Origin: Actinoplanes philippinensis
Lineage (GTDB): Bacteria > Actinomycetota > Actinomycetes > Mycobacteriales > Micromonosporaceae
Assembly: GCF_900113015.1 (NCBI RefSeq)
Contig: NZ_FONV01000002.1
Coordinates: 1 to 64,000, forward strand
Length of the DNA stretch: 64,000 nucleotides
Direction: 5' to 3'
The position numbers and the translations under genes were made by a program. The notes beneath the pieces were generated by a model that saw nothing but the letters and a program-made list of their open reading frames with translations, was not told the DNA's origin and searched no databases. Shown piece by piece: positions 53,103-60,980 of this stretch. Position 1 is the stretch's first letter; each line of letters starts with the position of its first letter.

Positions 53103-53879
53103 GATGAAGTCGATGTTGCCCTTCGGCACCGCGCGCTCCTCGACCAGGTGCCGGCGGCCGCCGGTGACCAGCGCCGACTCGCCGACCAGGTAGGCCCAGA
53201 CCGGCCCGGACGGCAGCCGCGCGGCCCGCAGCGTGGCGAGGGCCAGCTGCCCGGGCACGCCGCCGGGCTCGTCGCGGGCCACCCAGCGCAGGTCGACACC
53301 GGCCGGCACCCGGAACTCCTGCCGGTCCGCCAGGGACGGCACCTCGACGACGGCCACCCCGGACGCGTCGCCGGGCAGTGACTCGCAGATGCCGGCCACC
53401 GCGGGCAGCCCGGTCTCGTCGGCGACCAGCAGCGTCCAGTCGTGGTCGGCGCGCGGGTTGTAGCCGACGCCCTGATCGAGCAGGCCGGCCCGGTCGCCCG
53501 GTTTCGCGGCGAGAGCGAACGCGCTGGCCGGGCCGCTATGACCGGCGGCATCCACATGCACCACGAAGTCGACGTCGAGACCGTCCGGCCGGTACGCCCG
53601 GACCGTGTAGTTGCGCACGAACGGCCGCTTCGGCTTGGCGGTCGCGAGGTACTGCGCATACCAGAGCCCGGAGGCGCGGGTCGGCAGCTTGAGGGTGTCC
53701 TGGCCGGGGCGCGGCAGGAAGAGCCGGAACCACTGGTCGAACCCGAGCGGCGTGAACCTGGCGAGCCCCTCGCCGCCGAAGGTGACCCGGACGATGTTCG
53801 GCGAGATCCGCTCGCTCCCGGTGACCTCGAGGAGCAGCACGTGGGGATCGACCGGCTTGCGGATTTTGTAGTTCGCCAT
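53070..53879 (-). CDS. Siderophore-interacting protein (FAD-binding ferric-siderophore reductase)
   Basis: 269 residues. FAD-binding half (about 12-135) with R-N-Y-T-V-R-A-Y-R, the R-x-Y-T/S flavin motif, and H-V-D-A-A-G-H-S-G-P-A-S-A-F-A. The NAD(P)H half has L-L-V-A-D-E-T-G-L-P-A, V-E-V-P and W-A-Y-L-V-G-E-S-A. This is the ViuB/SIP type that reduces imported ferric siderophores to release Fe2+. An IdeR/DmdR1-type box overlaps the promoter, which predicts repression by iron. No siderophore synthesis or import genes are nearby. The 3' end is tandemly duplicated downstream. Confidence 0.93.
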   Translation of the reverse strand: MANYKIRKPVDPHVLLLEVTGSERISPNIVRVTFGGEGLARFTPLGFDQWFRLFLPRPGQDTLKLPTRASGLWYAQYLATAKPKRPFVRNYTVRAYRPDGLDVDFVVHVDAAGHSGPASAFALAAKPGDRAGLLDQGVGYNPRADHDWTLLVADETGLPAVAGICESLPGDASGVAVVEVPSLADRQEFRVPAGVDLRWVARDEPGGVPGQLALATLRAARLPSGPVWAYLVGESALVTGGRRHLVEERAVPKGNIDFIGYWRHGHAAM

Positions 53880-53881
53880 AG

Positions 53882-53900
53882 TTAGGTGACCCTAACCTAA
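53882..53900 (-). promoter_or_regulatory. IdeR/DmdR1-type iron box over a near-leaderless promoter
   Basis: The 19-base palindrome TTAGGTGACCCTAACCTAA matches the actinobacterial iron-box consensus at 16 of 19 positions. It begins three bases upstream of the start codon and covers a TAGGGT -10-like element (53894-53889, minus strand) nine bases before the ATG. There is no separate ribosome site. Binding of Fe-loaded repressor would block transcription directly. Confidence 0.85.
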
Positions 53901-53985
53901 CGTGCCAAGCCGCGTCGCGGCGCTCCCACTGGAAACAAAGGGCGGTTACCGTTCGGTCGACGGGACGAGGACGGGTGGGCCACCG

Positions 53986-54648
53986 ATGCGGATATTGCTC
54001 GTGGAGGACGACCGCCGGGTCGGGGCGGTGATGACCTCGATGCTGCAGCGGCGGGGCTATGCGGTGGAGCACGCCGCCACGGCCACCGCGGCGCTCGAGG
54101 CGGCCCCCTGTGACCTCGTGCTCCTCGACCTGAACCTGCCGGACGGCGACGGCATCGACGTGTGCCGGGTGCTCCGGGCCCGCAACGAGCACCTGGGCAT
54201 CATCGCGGTGACCGCGCGCGGCGAGGAGCGTGACCGGGTGACCGGGCTGCGGGTCGGCGCCGACGACTACGTGGTGAAACCGTTCTCGATGGCCGAGCTG
54301 CAGGCACGGATCGAGGCGCTGCTACGGCGTACGGCGCTGCAGGAACGGCCGGAGGCCGGGCGGATCATCACGGTCGAGCCGATCCGGATCGACGTCGGCG
54401 CGCGGACCGTCACGGTGCACGGCGAGCCGGTGACGCTGACCCGCAAGGAGTTCGACATCCTGCACTCGCTCGCCCGGCAGCCGGGGGTGGCGATGGCCTG
54501 GGAGCGGATCATGCTGGACGTCTGGCAGACCACCTGGTGCGACAAGCACACGCTCGAGGTGCACGTGACGTCGCTGCGGCGGAAACTGGGCGATCCCGGG
54601 CTGGTGGAGACCGTCCGCGGTGTGGGCTACCGTTTGCGCACTGGATGA
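53986..54648 (+). CDS. OmpR/PhoB-family response regulator
   Basis: 220 residues from ATG 53986, where the receiver begins directly (M-R-I-L-L-V-E-D-D). Phospho-Asp in V-L-L-D-L-N-L-P-D-G-D-G (about residue 51), switch T-A-R, Lys in V-V-K-P-F. The winged HTH (about 125-218) has L-T-R-K-E-F-D-I-L and H-T-L-E-V-H-V-T-S-L-R-R-K-L-G plus V-R-G-V-G-Y-R-L. It is a DNA-binding transcription factor paired with the kinase 15 bases downstream. Confidence 0.94.
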   Translation: MRILLVEDDRRVGAVMTSMLQRRGYAVEHAATATAALEAAPCDLVLLDLNLPDGDGIDVCRVLRARNEHLGIIAVTARGEERDRVTGLRVGADDYVVKPFSMAELQARIEALLRRTALQERPEAGRIITVEPIRIDVGARTVTVHGEPVTLTRKEFDILHSLARQPGVAMAWERIMLDVWQTTWCDKHTLEVHVTSLRRKLGDPGLVETVRGVGYRLRTG

Positions 54649-54663
54649 GCAACGGGAGACGGC

Positions 54664-56025
54664 GTGCGCAGGCGGCTGGTGGTCACCTACCTGCTGTTGC
54701 TCTGCATGGTGCTGCTCGCCCTGGAGATCCCGCTCGCCGTCACGGTGGCCAGCCGGGAGACCGACCGGGCCGTCGCCGACCGGCTGGCTGACGCGACCCG
54801 GTTCGCGTCGCTGGCCGCGCCGGCGGTGCGCAGCGGCGACCTCGACGCGCTGACCGACGAGTTGCGCCGTTATCAGGAGCTGTACGGCATCGGCACCCTC
54901 CTGGTCGACCAGGACCAGCGGGTGCTCAGCGCGTTCGGCACCACCCCGGAGGCGCCGGAGGGCGCGCTGCGCGGCGCGCTGGCCGGGCACCAGATGAGCA
55001 CGCCGGGGACGATCTGGCCGTGGGAGCGGGAGCCGCTGACGGTGTCGGTGCCGATCAGTGACGGCGGTGCGGTGCTGGGTGTGGTGCTGACCGTGTCGCC
55101 GACCGACCGCAGCCGCCGTGACGTGCTGATCGTGTGGCTGGTGCTGGCCCTGGTCGGGGTGCTGGCGGTGGCGTCCTGCCTGACCACCGCGGACCGGCTG
55201 GCGAGCTGGGTGCTGCGGCCGGTGACCCGGCTGGACGCGGCGGCCCACGAGATCGCCGGCGGGGACAGCGCGGCCCGCGTGCAGCCCGGTCTCGGCCCGC
55301 CGGAGCTGCGCCGGCTGTCGGCCAGCTTCAACGAGATGGCCGACGCGGTGGCCGAGGCGATGGAGCGGCAGCGGTCGTTCGTCGCGCACGCCAGCCATCA
55401 GCTGCGCAACCCGCTGACCGTGCTGCGCCTGCGGATCGAGGACCTGGGCAGCCGGCTCGACGACGAGGAGCTGCGCGAGGACCGCGAGTTCGCCCTGGAG
55501 GAGACCGACCGGCTCGCCGACGTGCTGGACGGGCTGCTCGCGCTGGCCCGTGCCGAGCGCGGCCGGCATCCGATGGAGACGGCCGACGCGACGGCGCTGA
55601 CCGCCGACCGGGTGAAGGCGTGGCAGCCGCTGGCCGAGCGCCGCGGCGTCGAGCTGAGCGCCGAGCTGCCGGCGGAGCCGGTGCCGGCCCGGCTGGTCGC
55701 GACCGCTCTCGATCAGGCGCTGGACGCGCTGATCGACAACGCTCTCAAATTCACTCCGGCCGGAGGGCGGGTGGTGGTCCGGTTGCGGTCCGCCGAGGAC
55801 GGGCAGGCCGAGGTGGCGGTACGCGACACCGGCCCCGGAATGACCGAGGAGCAGTGCCGGCAGGCCACCGAGCGGTTCTGGCGGGCCCCCGACGCGCAGA
55901 ACGTGGACGGCGCCGGCCTGGGCCTGTCGATCGTGAACGTGCTGGTCGAAGCGTCCGGCGGCCGGTTCACGCTGGCGCCCGCCGACGACGGTGGACTCGT
56001 GGCGACGATCCGGTTCAGGGCTTGA
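54664..56025 (+). CDS. Membrane sensor histidine kinase with HAMP domain
   Basis: 453 residues. Two membrane segments (about 8-28 and 157-178) flank an extracellular domain of about 125 residues (D-x-D-Q-R-V-L-S-A type Cache-like strands). HAMP (about 180-232), HisKA with A-S-H-Q-L-R-N-P-L-T (His near 245) and HATPase with N-A-L-K-F, D-T-G-P-G-M and G-A-G-L-G-L-S. Partner of the OmpR-type regulator. Its end overlaps the convergent TAXI-receptor gene by 11 bases, so the external domain may sense the same ligand, although that is an inference from position. Confidence 0.92.
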   Translation: MRRRLVVTYLLLLCMVLLALEIPLAVTVASRETDRAVADRLADATRFASLAAPAVRSGDLDALTDELRRYQELYGIGTLLVDQDQRVLSAFGTTPEAPEGALRGALAGHQMSTPGTIWPWEREPLTVSVPISDGGAVLGVVLTVSPTDRSRRDVLIVWLVLALVGVLAVASCLTTADRLASWVLRPVTRLDAAAHEIAGGDSAARVQPGLGPPELRRLSASFNEMADAVAEAMERQRSFVAHASHQLRNPLTVLRLRIEDLGSRLDDEELREDREFALEETDRLADVLDGLLALARAERGRHPMETADATALTADRVKAWQPLAERRGVELSAELPAEPVPARLVATALDQALDALIDNALKFTPAGGRVVVRLRSAEDGQAEVAVRDTGPGMTEEQCRQATERFWRAPDAQNVDGAGLGLSIVNVLVEASGGRFTLAPADDGGLVATIRFRA

Positions 56026-56944
56026 CGCTGCGGTAGTAGCGGGCCGCACCCGGGTGCAGCGGCACCGGCAGGGTGGAGATCGCGGCGCGCAGCTCCAGGC
56101 GCTCGGCGGCCGGGTGGGCGGCGGCCAGCTCGCCACGGCGTTCCATCAGCAGCCGGGTCAGGTCGTACGCCAGGTCCTCGGGCATCGTCGCGGCGACCAC
56201 GAGCAGGTTCGGGACCGCGATCGTGGCGACCGGCGGCAATGAGTACGCCGAGGTGGGCACGTCGCGCACCACGTACACGTCACTGTAGGCCTCGCGCAGC
56301 TCCCCGGCCCACTCGGACAGGTCGACGATCCGGATGCCGGTGCGGCCGCCGAGCTGTTTGATCCCGGTGACCGGCAGCCCGCCGGAAAAGAAGAACGCGT
56401 CGATCTCGCCACGTTCCAGCTTCTCGATCGAGTCGTCGAGGCCCAGGTCACGGGACTGTACGGCGCCCGCCATGCCGGCCACGCTGAGGAGCCGGCGCAC
56501 GGTGACCGCGGTGCCCGAGCCGCGCGCGCCGACCGACACCCGTTTGCCGGTCAGCCCGGTGAGGTCCTTGATCGGGCTGTCCGCGCGGACGACCAGGTGC
56601 AGCAGGTCGTCGTAGACGCGGGCGAGGGCGACCAGCCCGGGCGCCGGCGCGCCCCCGGTGACCAGCACGTCGGACTGGGCGAAGCCGACCTCGGCCTGCC
56701 CGTGCACGACCAGGTCCATGTTCTCCGCCGAGGCGGCCGTGGTGAGGACGCCGGCGTCGGTGCCGGGCAGCTCCCGGTTGATGATGGTGCTGTAGGCGGA
56801 GCCGATCGCGTAGTAGACGGCGGTCTGGCTGCCGGTGGCGATCCGCACCCGGCGATTCTCCGCAGCGCCCTGGCCACAGGCTGTGACGACGAGCAGCGTG
56901 ACCAGACCGGTGAGCGCCATACGACGGCTGGTTCGAAGGGTCAC
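56015..56944 (-). CDS. TAXI-family TRAP solute-binding lipoprotein
   Basis: 309 residues from GTG 56944. Basic residues and a hydrophobic stretch end in the lipobox V-V-T-A-C, so it is a lipoprotein. The mature part has R-I-A-T-G-S-Q-T-A-V-Y-Y-A-I-G and V-S-V-G-A-R-G-S-G-T, both TAXI hallmarks, and I-D-A-F-F-F-S-G-G-L-P. TAXI receptors deliver substrates such as glutamate or organic acids to a fused DctQM permease; none is encoded in the window, so it may serve as the ligand sensor for the convergent kinase. The longer start at 56992 lacks coding features. Confidence 0.85.
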   Translation of the reverse strand: MTLRTSRRMALTGLVTLLVVTACGQGAAENRRVRIATGSQTAVYYAIGSAYSTIINRELPGTDAGVLTTAASAENMDLVVHGQAEVGFAQSDVLVTGGAPAPGLVALARVYDDLLHLVVRADSPIKDLTGLTGKRVSVGARGSGTAVTVRRLLSVAGMAGAVQSRDLGLDDSIEKLERGEIDAFFFSGGLPVTGIKQLGGRTGIRIVDLSEWAGELREAYSDVYVVRDVPTSAYSLPPVATIAVPNLLVVAATMPEDLAYDLTRLLMERRGELAAAHPAAERLELRAAISTLPVPLHPGAARYYRSVKP

Positions 56945-57064
56945 CTTTGTTTCCCCACGCGGGACGGCCCGGTCCGCGCAAGTTTCCCTCAAGTCTGTGC
57001 CGCCGGTGTACCGGCCGAACGGCCTTATCGGCGACGGTGTCCTCAGTCACGGAGGGAGATGCCG

Positions 57065-57712
57065 ATGGACCCGACGTCGATTCGTCCGGTGGTGCTGGCC
57101 GACGCGCTTCCCGGCGCGTTCGAGTCGGCCTGCCTGGTCGAGTGCGTGGACACCTCCCGCCCTCAGCGGCAGCCCCTGCCCGCCCCCGTTCCGCGGGCCG
57201 GTGAGGCGCTGGCCGAGTTCGATCGGGAAGACGCCGCGGACCGCCTGGTCTACCTGCTCGACGGTCTCGGTTGTGAGGCGTCGCGGGAGATCCGAACGGG
57301 GGGCGGGCGGCGGCGGTACGAGGTGCAGCGCGTGGTCGTGGCGGAATCGCAGCGTCTGGCGACCAGCCGGATGCTGGCGGCGGCCTGGCGCCAGGGCCGG
57401 CAAGCCCTCCTCGGCACCGAGCAGCTCGGCGCCTCCTCGCCCCGGCACGTGCAGCGGCTCACCCTCGCGCAGGCCGCCTGGCGGGCCGCGCTGCTGGCCG
57501 CCGGTCAGCGACGGCGCGGCCACCTGCTGTGGGTGACCCTGCGGGACCAGGAGATCGCCGCGGTGCTGGTCCGCGCGGCCCGGCTGCTCGGGGTGACCGC
57601 CGAGGTCGCCCGCCGGCCCGGCTGCGTCGTGGTCACGGTCACGGCGGACGCCGCGGCCGCGTTGCCGGCCACCCCGCCGCGTCTGCGGCTGCGGGCCGGC
57701 TCGCTGGTCTGA
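57065..57712 (+). CDS. WhiA-like protein: LAGLIDADG-type domain without the HTH
   Basis: 215 residues from ATG 57065 (GGAGGG eight bases upstream). Residues about 50-110 (D-A-A-D-R-L-V-Y-L-L-D-G-L-G and R-R-R-Y-E-V-Q-R-V-V-V) and about 135-200 (A-Q-A-A-W-R-A-A-L-L-A-A-G, L-L-W-V-T-L, V-R-A-A-R-L-L-G-V-T-A-E-V) resemble the two repeats of WhiA's homing-endonuclease-like domain, notably the A-W-R-x-A-x-L-A-x-G helix. True WhiA (about 325 residues) continues into a DNA-binding HTH that is absent here. Assignment is from motif resemblance; a stand-alone paralogue that modulates sporulation control is speculative. Confidence 0.5.
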   Translation: MDPTSIRPVVLADALPGAFESACLVECVDTSRPQRQPLPAPVPRAGEALAEFDREDAADRLVYLLDGLGCEASREIRTGGGRRRYEVQRVVVAESQRLATSRMLAAAWRQGRQALLGTEQLGASSPRHVQRLTLAQAAWRAALLAAGQRRRGHLLWVTLRDQEIAAVLVRAARLLGVTAEVARRPGCVVVTVTADAAAALPATPPRLRLRAGSLV

Positions 57713-57753
57713 CGGCTCCGATCGACTCGGTCCGACTTCGGCCGGCTCATGCC

Positions 57754-57835
57754 GACGCGACGGTCAGGCCGGCACGGCTCAGGACGACGCGACGGTCAGG
57801 CCGGCACGGCTCAGGACGGCTCGACGGTCAGGACG
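57754..57835. repeat. 32-bp tandem repeats at the 3' end of the GH13 gene
   Basis: Two identical 32-base units (57754-57785, 57786-57817) and a partial third (57818-57835). The GH13 stop codon (57811-57813) lies in the second unit and the partial third is its coding end. Confidence 0.85.
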
Positions 57836-59283
57836 TGGTGGCCCCATGCGGGCAGGTCCACGAAGAGGCCCTCGCCGGCCAGCTCGTCGCCGTCGCGGTC
57901 GAAGACCCGGCCGTCCAGCAGATCGGCCAGCTCCCAGGACCGCCCGGACAGGCCCGGCCAGGGCAGGGCGATCCGCGCCTGGGCCGGCCGGTCGCCGAGG
58001 TTGACCACGACCAGGCGGCGGACCGCGCCCTCGTGCCACGACCAGGCGACCACGTCACGGTGTGACGGATTGTCCGGCCAGCCGTGGCTGTCCAGCAGCC
58101 GCCACTCGCCGCGGCGCACGGCGGGCGCCACCGCCAGCAGCCGCCGGTGGAAGGACCGCAGCTCCAGGTCGGCCGGCTCGTCCGGATACCGCCCGAGGAA
58201 GACCGGCAGACGGGTCCGGCGGCCCTCGAACTGGCCGTCGTGCCAGAGGGTGGCGCCGGGCAGCGTGGCGACGGCCACCGCGGCGGCCCGCTCCCGGCCA
58301 CCGGGCATGCTCGCGGCGGCGCGCGGCTCGTCGTGGTTCTCGGTGAACCGGAGCAGCCCGTCCTGGTAGCCGCGGTCGGCGACCAGGTGCTTGCGCAGCG
58401 ACTCGGCGCTCTCGTGGGTGAGCCGGTCGTAGAGCCGCTTGTCGTAGCAGAAGTCGAAACCCTGCCGCTGCAGCGTCCACTCGGTGTCCCAGTACGCCTC
58501 GGCGATCAGGACCAGCCCGGGATGCGCCCTGCGGACCCGCTCGATGATCGGCGGCCAGAACTCGGCGGCCGGGACCAGCCCCGCGTGCTCCCCCCAGGTG
58601 CCGGCGAAGATGTCGTTGGTGACCAGCATCGCCATGTCGCACCGGACGCCGTCGCACTGCTCGCCGATCCAGGTGAGCGTGGCCACCGTCGCCTCGCGCA
58701 GGCCCTCGTCGAAGGCGTTGAGCTGAGCGACGTCCGGCCACGGCGGGAAGAACGGGTCACGGGCGAGGGCGAGGACCCGGCCGGCCGCCTCGAACCAGCC
58801 GCCCGGGTCGGCGGCCAGGTCGGCCGCGCTGCCCTGGATGAACCAGTCCGGATGGTCGATGGTGGCCGGGTGATCGGGGGCCACGTGGTTGGGCACGTAG
58901 TCGAGGACCAGCTTCACCCCGCGCCGGTTGAGCTCGGCGCGGGCCGTGGCCAGCCCGGCCGGCCCGCCCAGCCGGTCGTCGGCACGATACCGCCGCACGC
59001 AGTAGGGCGAGCCGACCACGTCGTCGTCGGCCAGGCCGGGCAGCGCGGCCCGGAAGGCACGCCGCAACGACTCGTTCCCGAGGGCCACGGCGAGACCGGC
59101 GGGACTGCGCTCCCACACGCCCATCAGCCAGACCGCGTCGACGCCGGGCGCGGCGACCTCGTCCCACACCTCGCCCGGCACGCTGCCCAGGGTCACCGGG
59201 CGGCCGTACCTCCGGGTGAGCCCGGCCAGCCACGGCCAGGTGCCGATCTCGTAGATCACCGGCGCCGTCGGCCACCCGGTCAT
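57811..59283 (-). CDS. GH13-family alpha-amylase-like glycosyl hydrolase
   Basis: 490 residues, cytoplasmic type by itself. The (beta/alpha)8 regions are clear: D-Y-V-P-N-H (region I), G-V-R-C-D-M-A-M-L (region II, catalytic Asp), L-I-A-E-A-Y-W-D-T-E (region III, Glu), and F-T-E-N-H-D-E (region IV). The C-terminal beta-domain (about 395-490) is complete. By family it acts on alpha-glucans or trehalose-like sugars. Its ATG follows the TGA of the small upstream ORF with no spacing and in the same frame. The 3' end is inside a tandem repeat. Confidence 0.92.
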   Translation of the reverse strand: MTGWPTAPVIYEIGTWPWLAGLTRRYGRPVTLGSVPGEVWDEVAAPGVDAVWLMGVWERSPAGLAVALGNESLRRAFRAALPGLADDDVVGSPYCVRRYRADDRLGGPAGLATARAELNRRGVKLVLDYVPNHVAPDHPATIDHPDWFIQGSAADLAADPGGWFEAAGRVLALARDPFFPPWPDVAQLNAFDEGLREATVATLTWIGEQCDGVRCDMAMLVTNDIFAGTWGEHAGLVPAAEFWPPIIERVRRAHPGLVLIAEAYWDTEWTLQRQGFDFCYDKRLYDRLTHESAESLRKHLVADRGYQDGLLRFTENHDEPRAAASMPGGRERAAAVAVATLPGATLWHDGQFEGRRTRLPVFLGRYPDEPADLELRSFHRRLLAVAPAVRRGEWRLLDSHGWPDNPSHRDVVAWSWHEGAVRRLVVVNLGDRPAQARIALPWPGLSGRSWELADLLDGRVFDRDGDELAGEGLFVDLPAWGHHVLTVEPS

Positions 59284-59430
59284 TCAGGCCCCCTTCGTCA
59301 GGTCCCCCCATGCTATGGGGGCGCTCGGCGTGCGCCCCGCACGGACCGGCTCGGCATCCGCCGGGGTCGCCGTCATCACCGCGCCGGACACCACCAGGCC
59401 GGCCAGAAACACCCTGATCAGACCGCGCAT
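59284..59430 (-). CDS. 48-residue ORF with signal peptide, in frame with the GH13 gene
   Basis: ATG 59430 has GGAGGG seven bases upstream, a strong site. The product is basic (M-R-G-L-I-R), then a hydrophobic stretch, then A-T-P-A-D-A as a signal-peptidase site near residue 26, leaving about 22 mature residues (E-P-V-R-A-G-R-T to D-L-T-K-G-A). TGA at 59286-59284 is directly followed by the GH13 ATG in the same frame. So it is either a small secreted peptide coupled to GH13, or a signal peptide separated from the enzyme by one stop codon. No homologue is recognised. Confidence 0.6.
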   Translation of the reverse strand: MRGLIRVFLAGLVVSGAVMTATPADAEPVRAGRTPSAPIAWGDLTKGA

Positions 59431-59511
59431 TCCACTTCCCTCCGTGACGGTCGTCTGACGGAGAGAACGAACTAGTTGATCATTCGACGCGGGACGGCGT
59501 TCCTTTCCTGC

Positions 59512-59544
59512 GGCTTAAGCCTCGCGAACGATCGACAAAATCGT
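59512..59544. promoter_or_regulatory. Palindrome cluster in the divergent GH13/aminotransferase region
   Basis: GGCTTAAGCC (59512-59521) and the inverted repeat ACGAT-N7-ATCGT (59528-59544), with GAACGATC appearing twice (near 59526 and 59545). The whole 59455-59555 stretch is AT-richer than its surroundings. Candidate operators for the small ORF/GH13 unit, the aminotransferase, or both. Confidence 0.4.
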
Positions 59545-59610
59545 GAACGATCCGCCCGTGACTCCCGTATCGGTGGGCGGCACCATCATCGAGGGGTTCG
59601 GGAGGAAACT

Positions 59611-60885
59611 GTGGCACGGACCGGTATCGATACGTCGATCCTGCACAAGGGCTCACACAGCGCGTCGTACTTCGACGTGGCACGAGCCGCGGGAGACGGG
59701 GTCGAGATCGTCGACTTCTGCATTCCGTGCAACCCGTACTTCCCGACGCCCGAGATGTTCGACGAGCTGACCCGGGACCTCAAGAGCATCCTCAAGTACT
59801 ACCCGAGCGACTCGTCGACGATCACCAAGAAGCTGGCCGGTGTGCTCGGCCTGCACCCGCAGACGGTGGCCATGGCGAACGGCTCGACCGAGCTGATCAC
59901 CTGGATCGACCACCTGCTGATCAAGGAGAGCGTGGCGATCCCGATCCCGACCTTCGGCCGGTGGACCGACCAGCCGATGGAGACCGGCAAGCGGGTCGAC
60001 ATGTTCCCGCTGCAGGAGCGCGACGGCTTCCGCCTCGACCTGGAGGAGTACGTCCAGTTCATCCGGGAGCGCAAGTCCCGGGTCGCGGTGGTCTGCAATG
60101 TCAACAACCCGGACGGCCACTACATCCCGCGGCGTGACGTGATCCGGTTCATGGACGCGCTCAGCGACCTCGACCTGGTCGTGGTCGACGAGTCGTTCAT
60201 CGACTTCTCCGACGCCGAGCGCTACCCCTCGGTCGGCCCGGACGCGGTGATCCGCCCCAACGCGGTGGTGCTCAAGAGCCTCGGCAAGAACTTCGGACTG
60301 CACGGCATCCGGTTCGGCTACATGCTGGCGAACCCGGCCATCGCCGGGAAGATCGCGAAGATGCTGCCCAAGTGGAACCTGAACTCGCTGGCCGAGAAGG
60401 TCGTCCACATGATTTCCGACCACGAGATGGAGTACGAGGAGAGCCTGCGCCTGCTCAGCCGGGACCGCCGGTCGATGGGCCGGGAGCTGCAGCGCATCCA
60501 GGGCCTGACCGTCTTCCCGTCGCAGGGCAACTTCTTCCTGGTCAAGTTGCCGAACGAGTGGTCGGGTGTGGCGCTGCGCGACTACCTGGTCGCCAACCAC
60601 GGCATCATGACCCGCGAGTGCGGCAACAAGCTCGGCATGACCAGCCAGTTCATGCGTCTCGTGGTGCGCCCGGCCGGGGACGTGGACCGGCTCGTCGACG
60701 GCATGCTCGACTACGCGCAGCGCTTCCACAGCCGGTCGGTCTACGACACCGACCCGCTGGAGAACGCCGGACCGCGGGCCCGCTGGGCCGACGTCGCGTA
60801 CGACGACCAGCCGGACAACCTCATCCAGTACCCGAGCCAGCGCGCCGGCAGCGAGTACACCGCACGCCGCGCCGCCGTGGGCTGA
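59611..60885 (+). CDS. PLP-dependent aminotransferase (class I/II, HisC/CobD-like)
   Basis: 424 residues from GTG 59611 with GGAGGA just upstream. Fold type I: G-S-T-E-L-I-T (phosphate cup), V-N-N-P-D-G-H (Asn/Pro), V-V-D-E-S-F-I-D-F (Asp), the Schiff-base Lys in S-L-G-K-N-F-G-L-H-G (about residue 232), and R-L-V-V-R-P (Arg for the carboxylate). The substrate-recognition start, usually S-x-N-x-N-P, here is F-C-I-P-C-N-P-Y-F, with two Cys. A 45-residue tail follows the catalytic domain (about 380-424), rich in D/R/Y. Substrate unknown. Confidence 0.88.
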   Translation: MARTGIDTSILHKGSHSASYFDVARAAGDGVEIVDFCIPCNPYFPTPEMFDELTRDLKSILKYYPSDSSTITKKLAGVLGLHPQTVAMANGSTELITWIDHLLIKESVAIPIPTFGRWTDQPMETGKRVDMFPLQERDGFRLDLEEYVQFIRERKSRVAVVCNVNNPDGHYIPRRDVIRFMDALSDLDLVVVDESFIDFSDAERYPSVGPDAVIRPNAVVLKSLGKNFGLHGIRFGYMLANPAIAGKIAKMLPKWNLNSLAEKVVHMISDHEMEYEESLRLLSRDRRSMGRELQRIQGLTVFPSQGNFFLVKLPNEWSGVALRDYLVANHGIMTRECGNKLGMTSQFMRLVVRPAGDVDRLVDGMLDYAQRFHSRSVYDTDPLENAGPRARWADVAYDDQPDNLIQYPSQRAGSEYTARRAAVG

Positions 60886-60980
60886 CCCCCGCGTGCCGTC
60901 CCGGGTGGTTCGCCCGGGGCGGCGCGTCCAACCCGCCGAGATTCCGCTCAGCTCCGCAGACCTGCCGCCGAAAGATAGTC

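Noticed and set aside
53902..53985. Longer N-terminus for the OmpR-type regulator
   Set aside because: The receiver domain begins exactly at the ATG at 53986; the upstream residues are unrelated to the family.
60372..60980. N-terminal extension of the GAF kinase frame
   Set aside because: It lies inside the aminotransferase gene in another frame and has a shadow-like composition; GTG 60981 starts just before the GAF domain.
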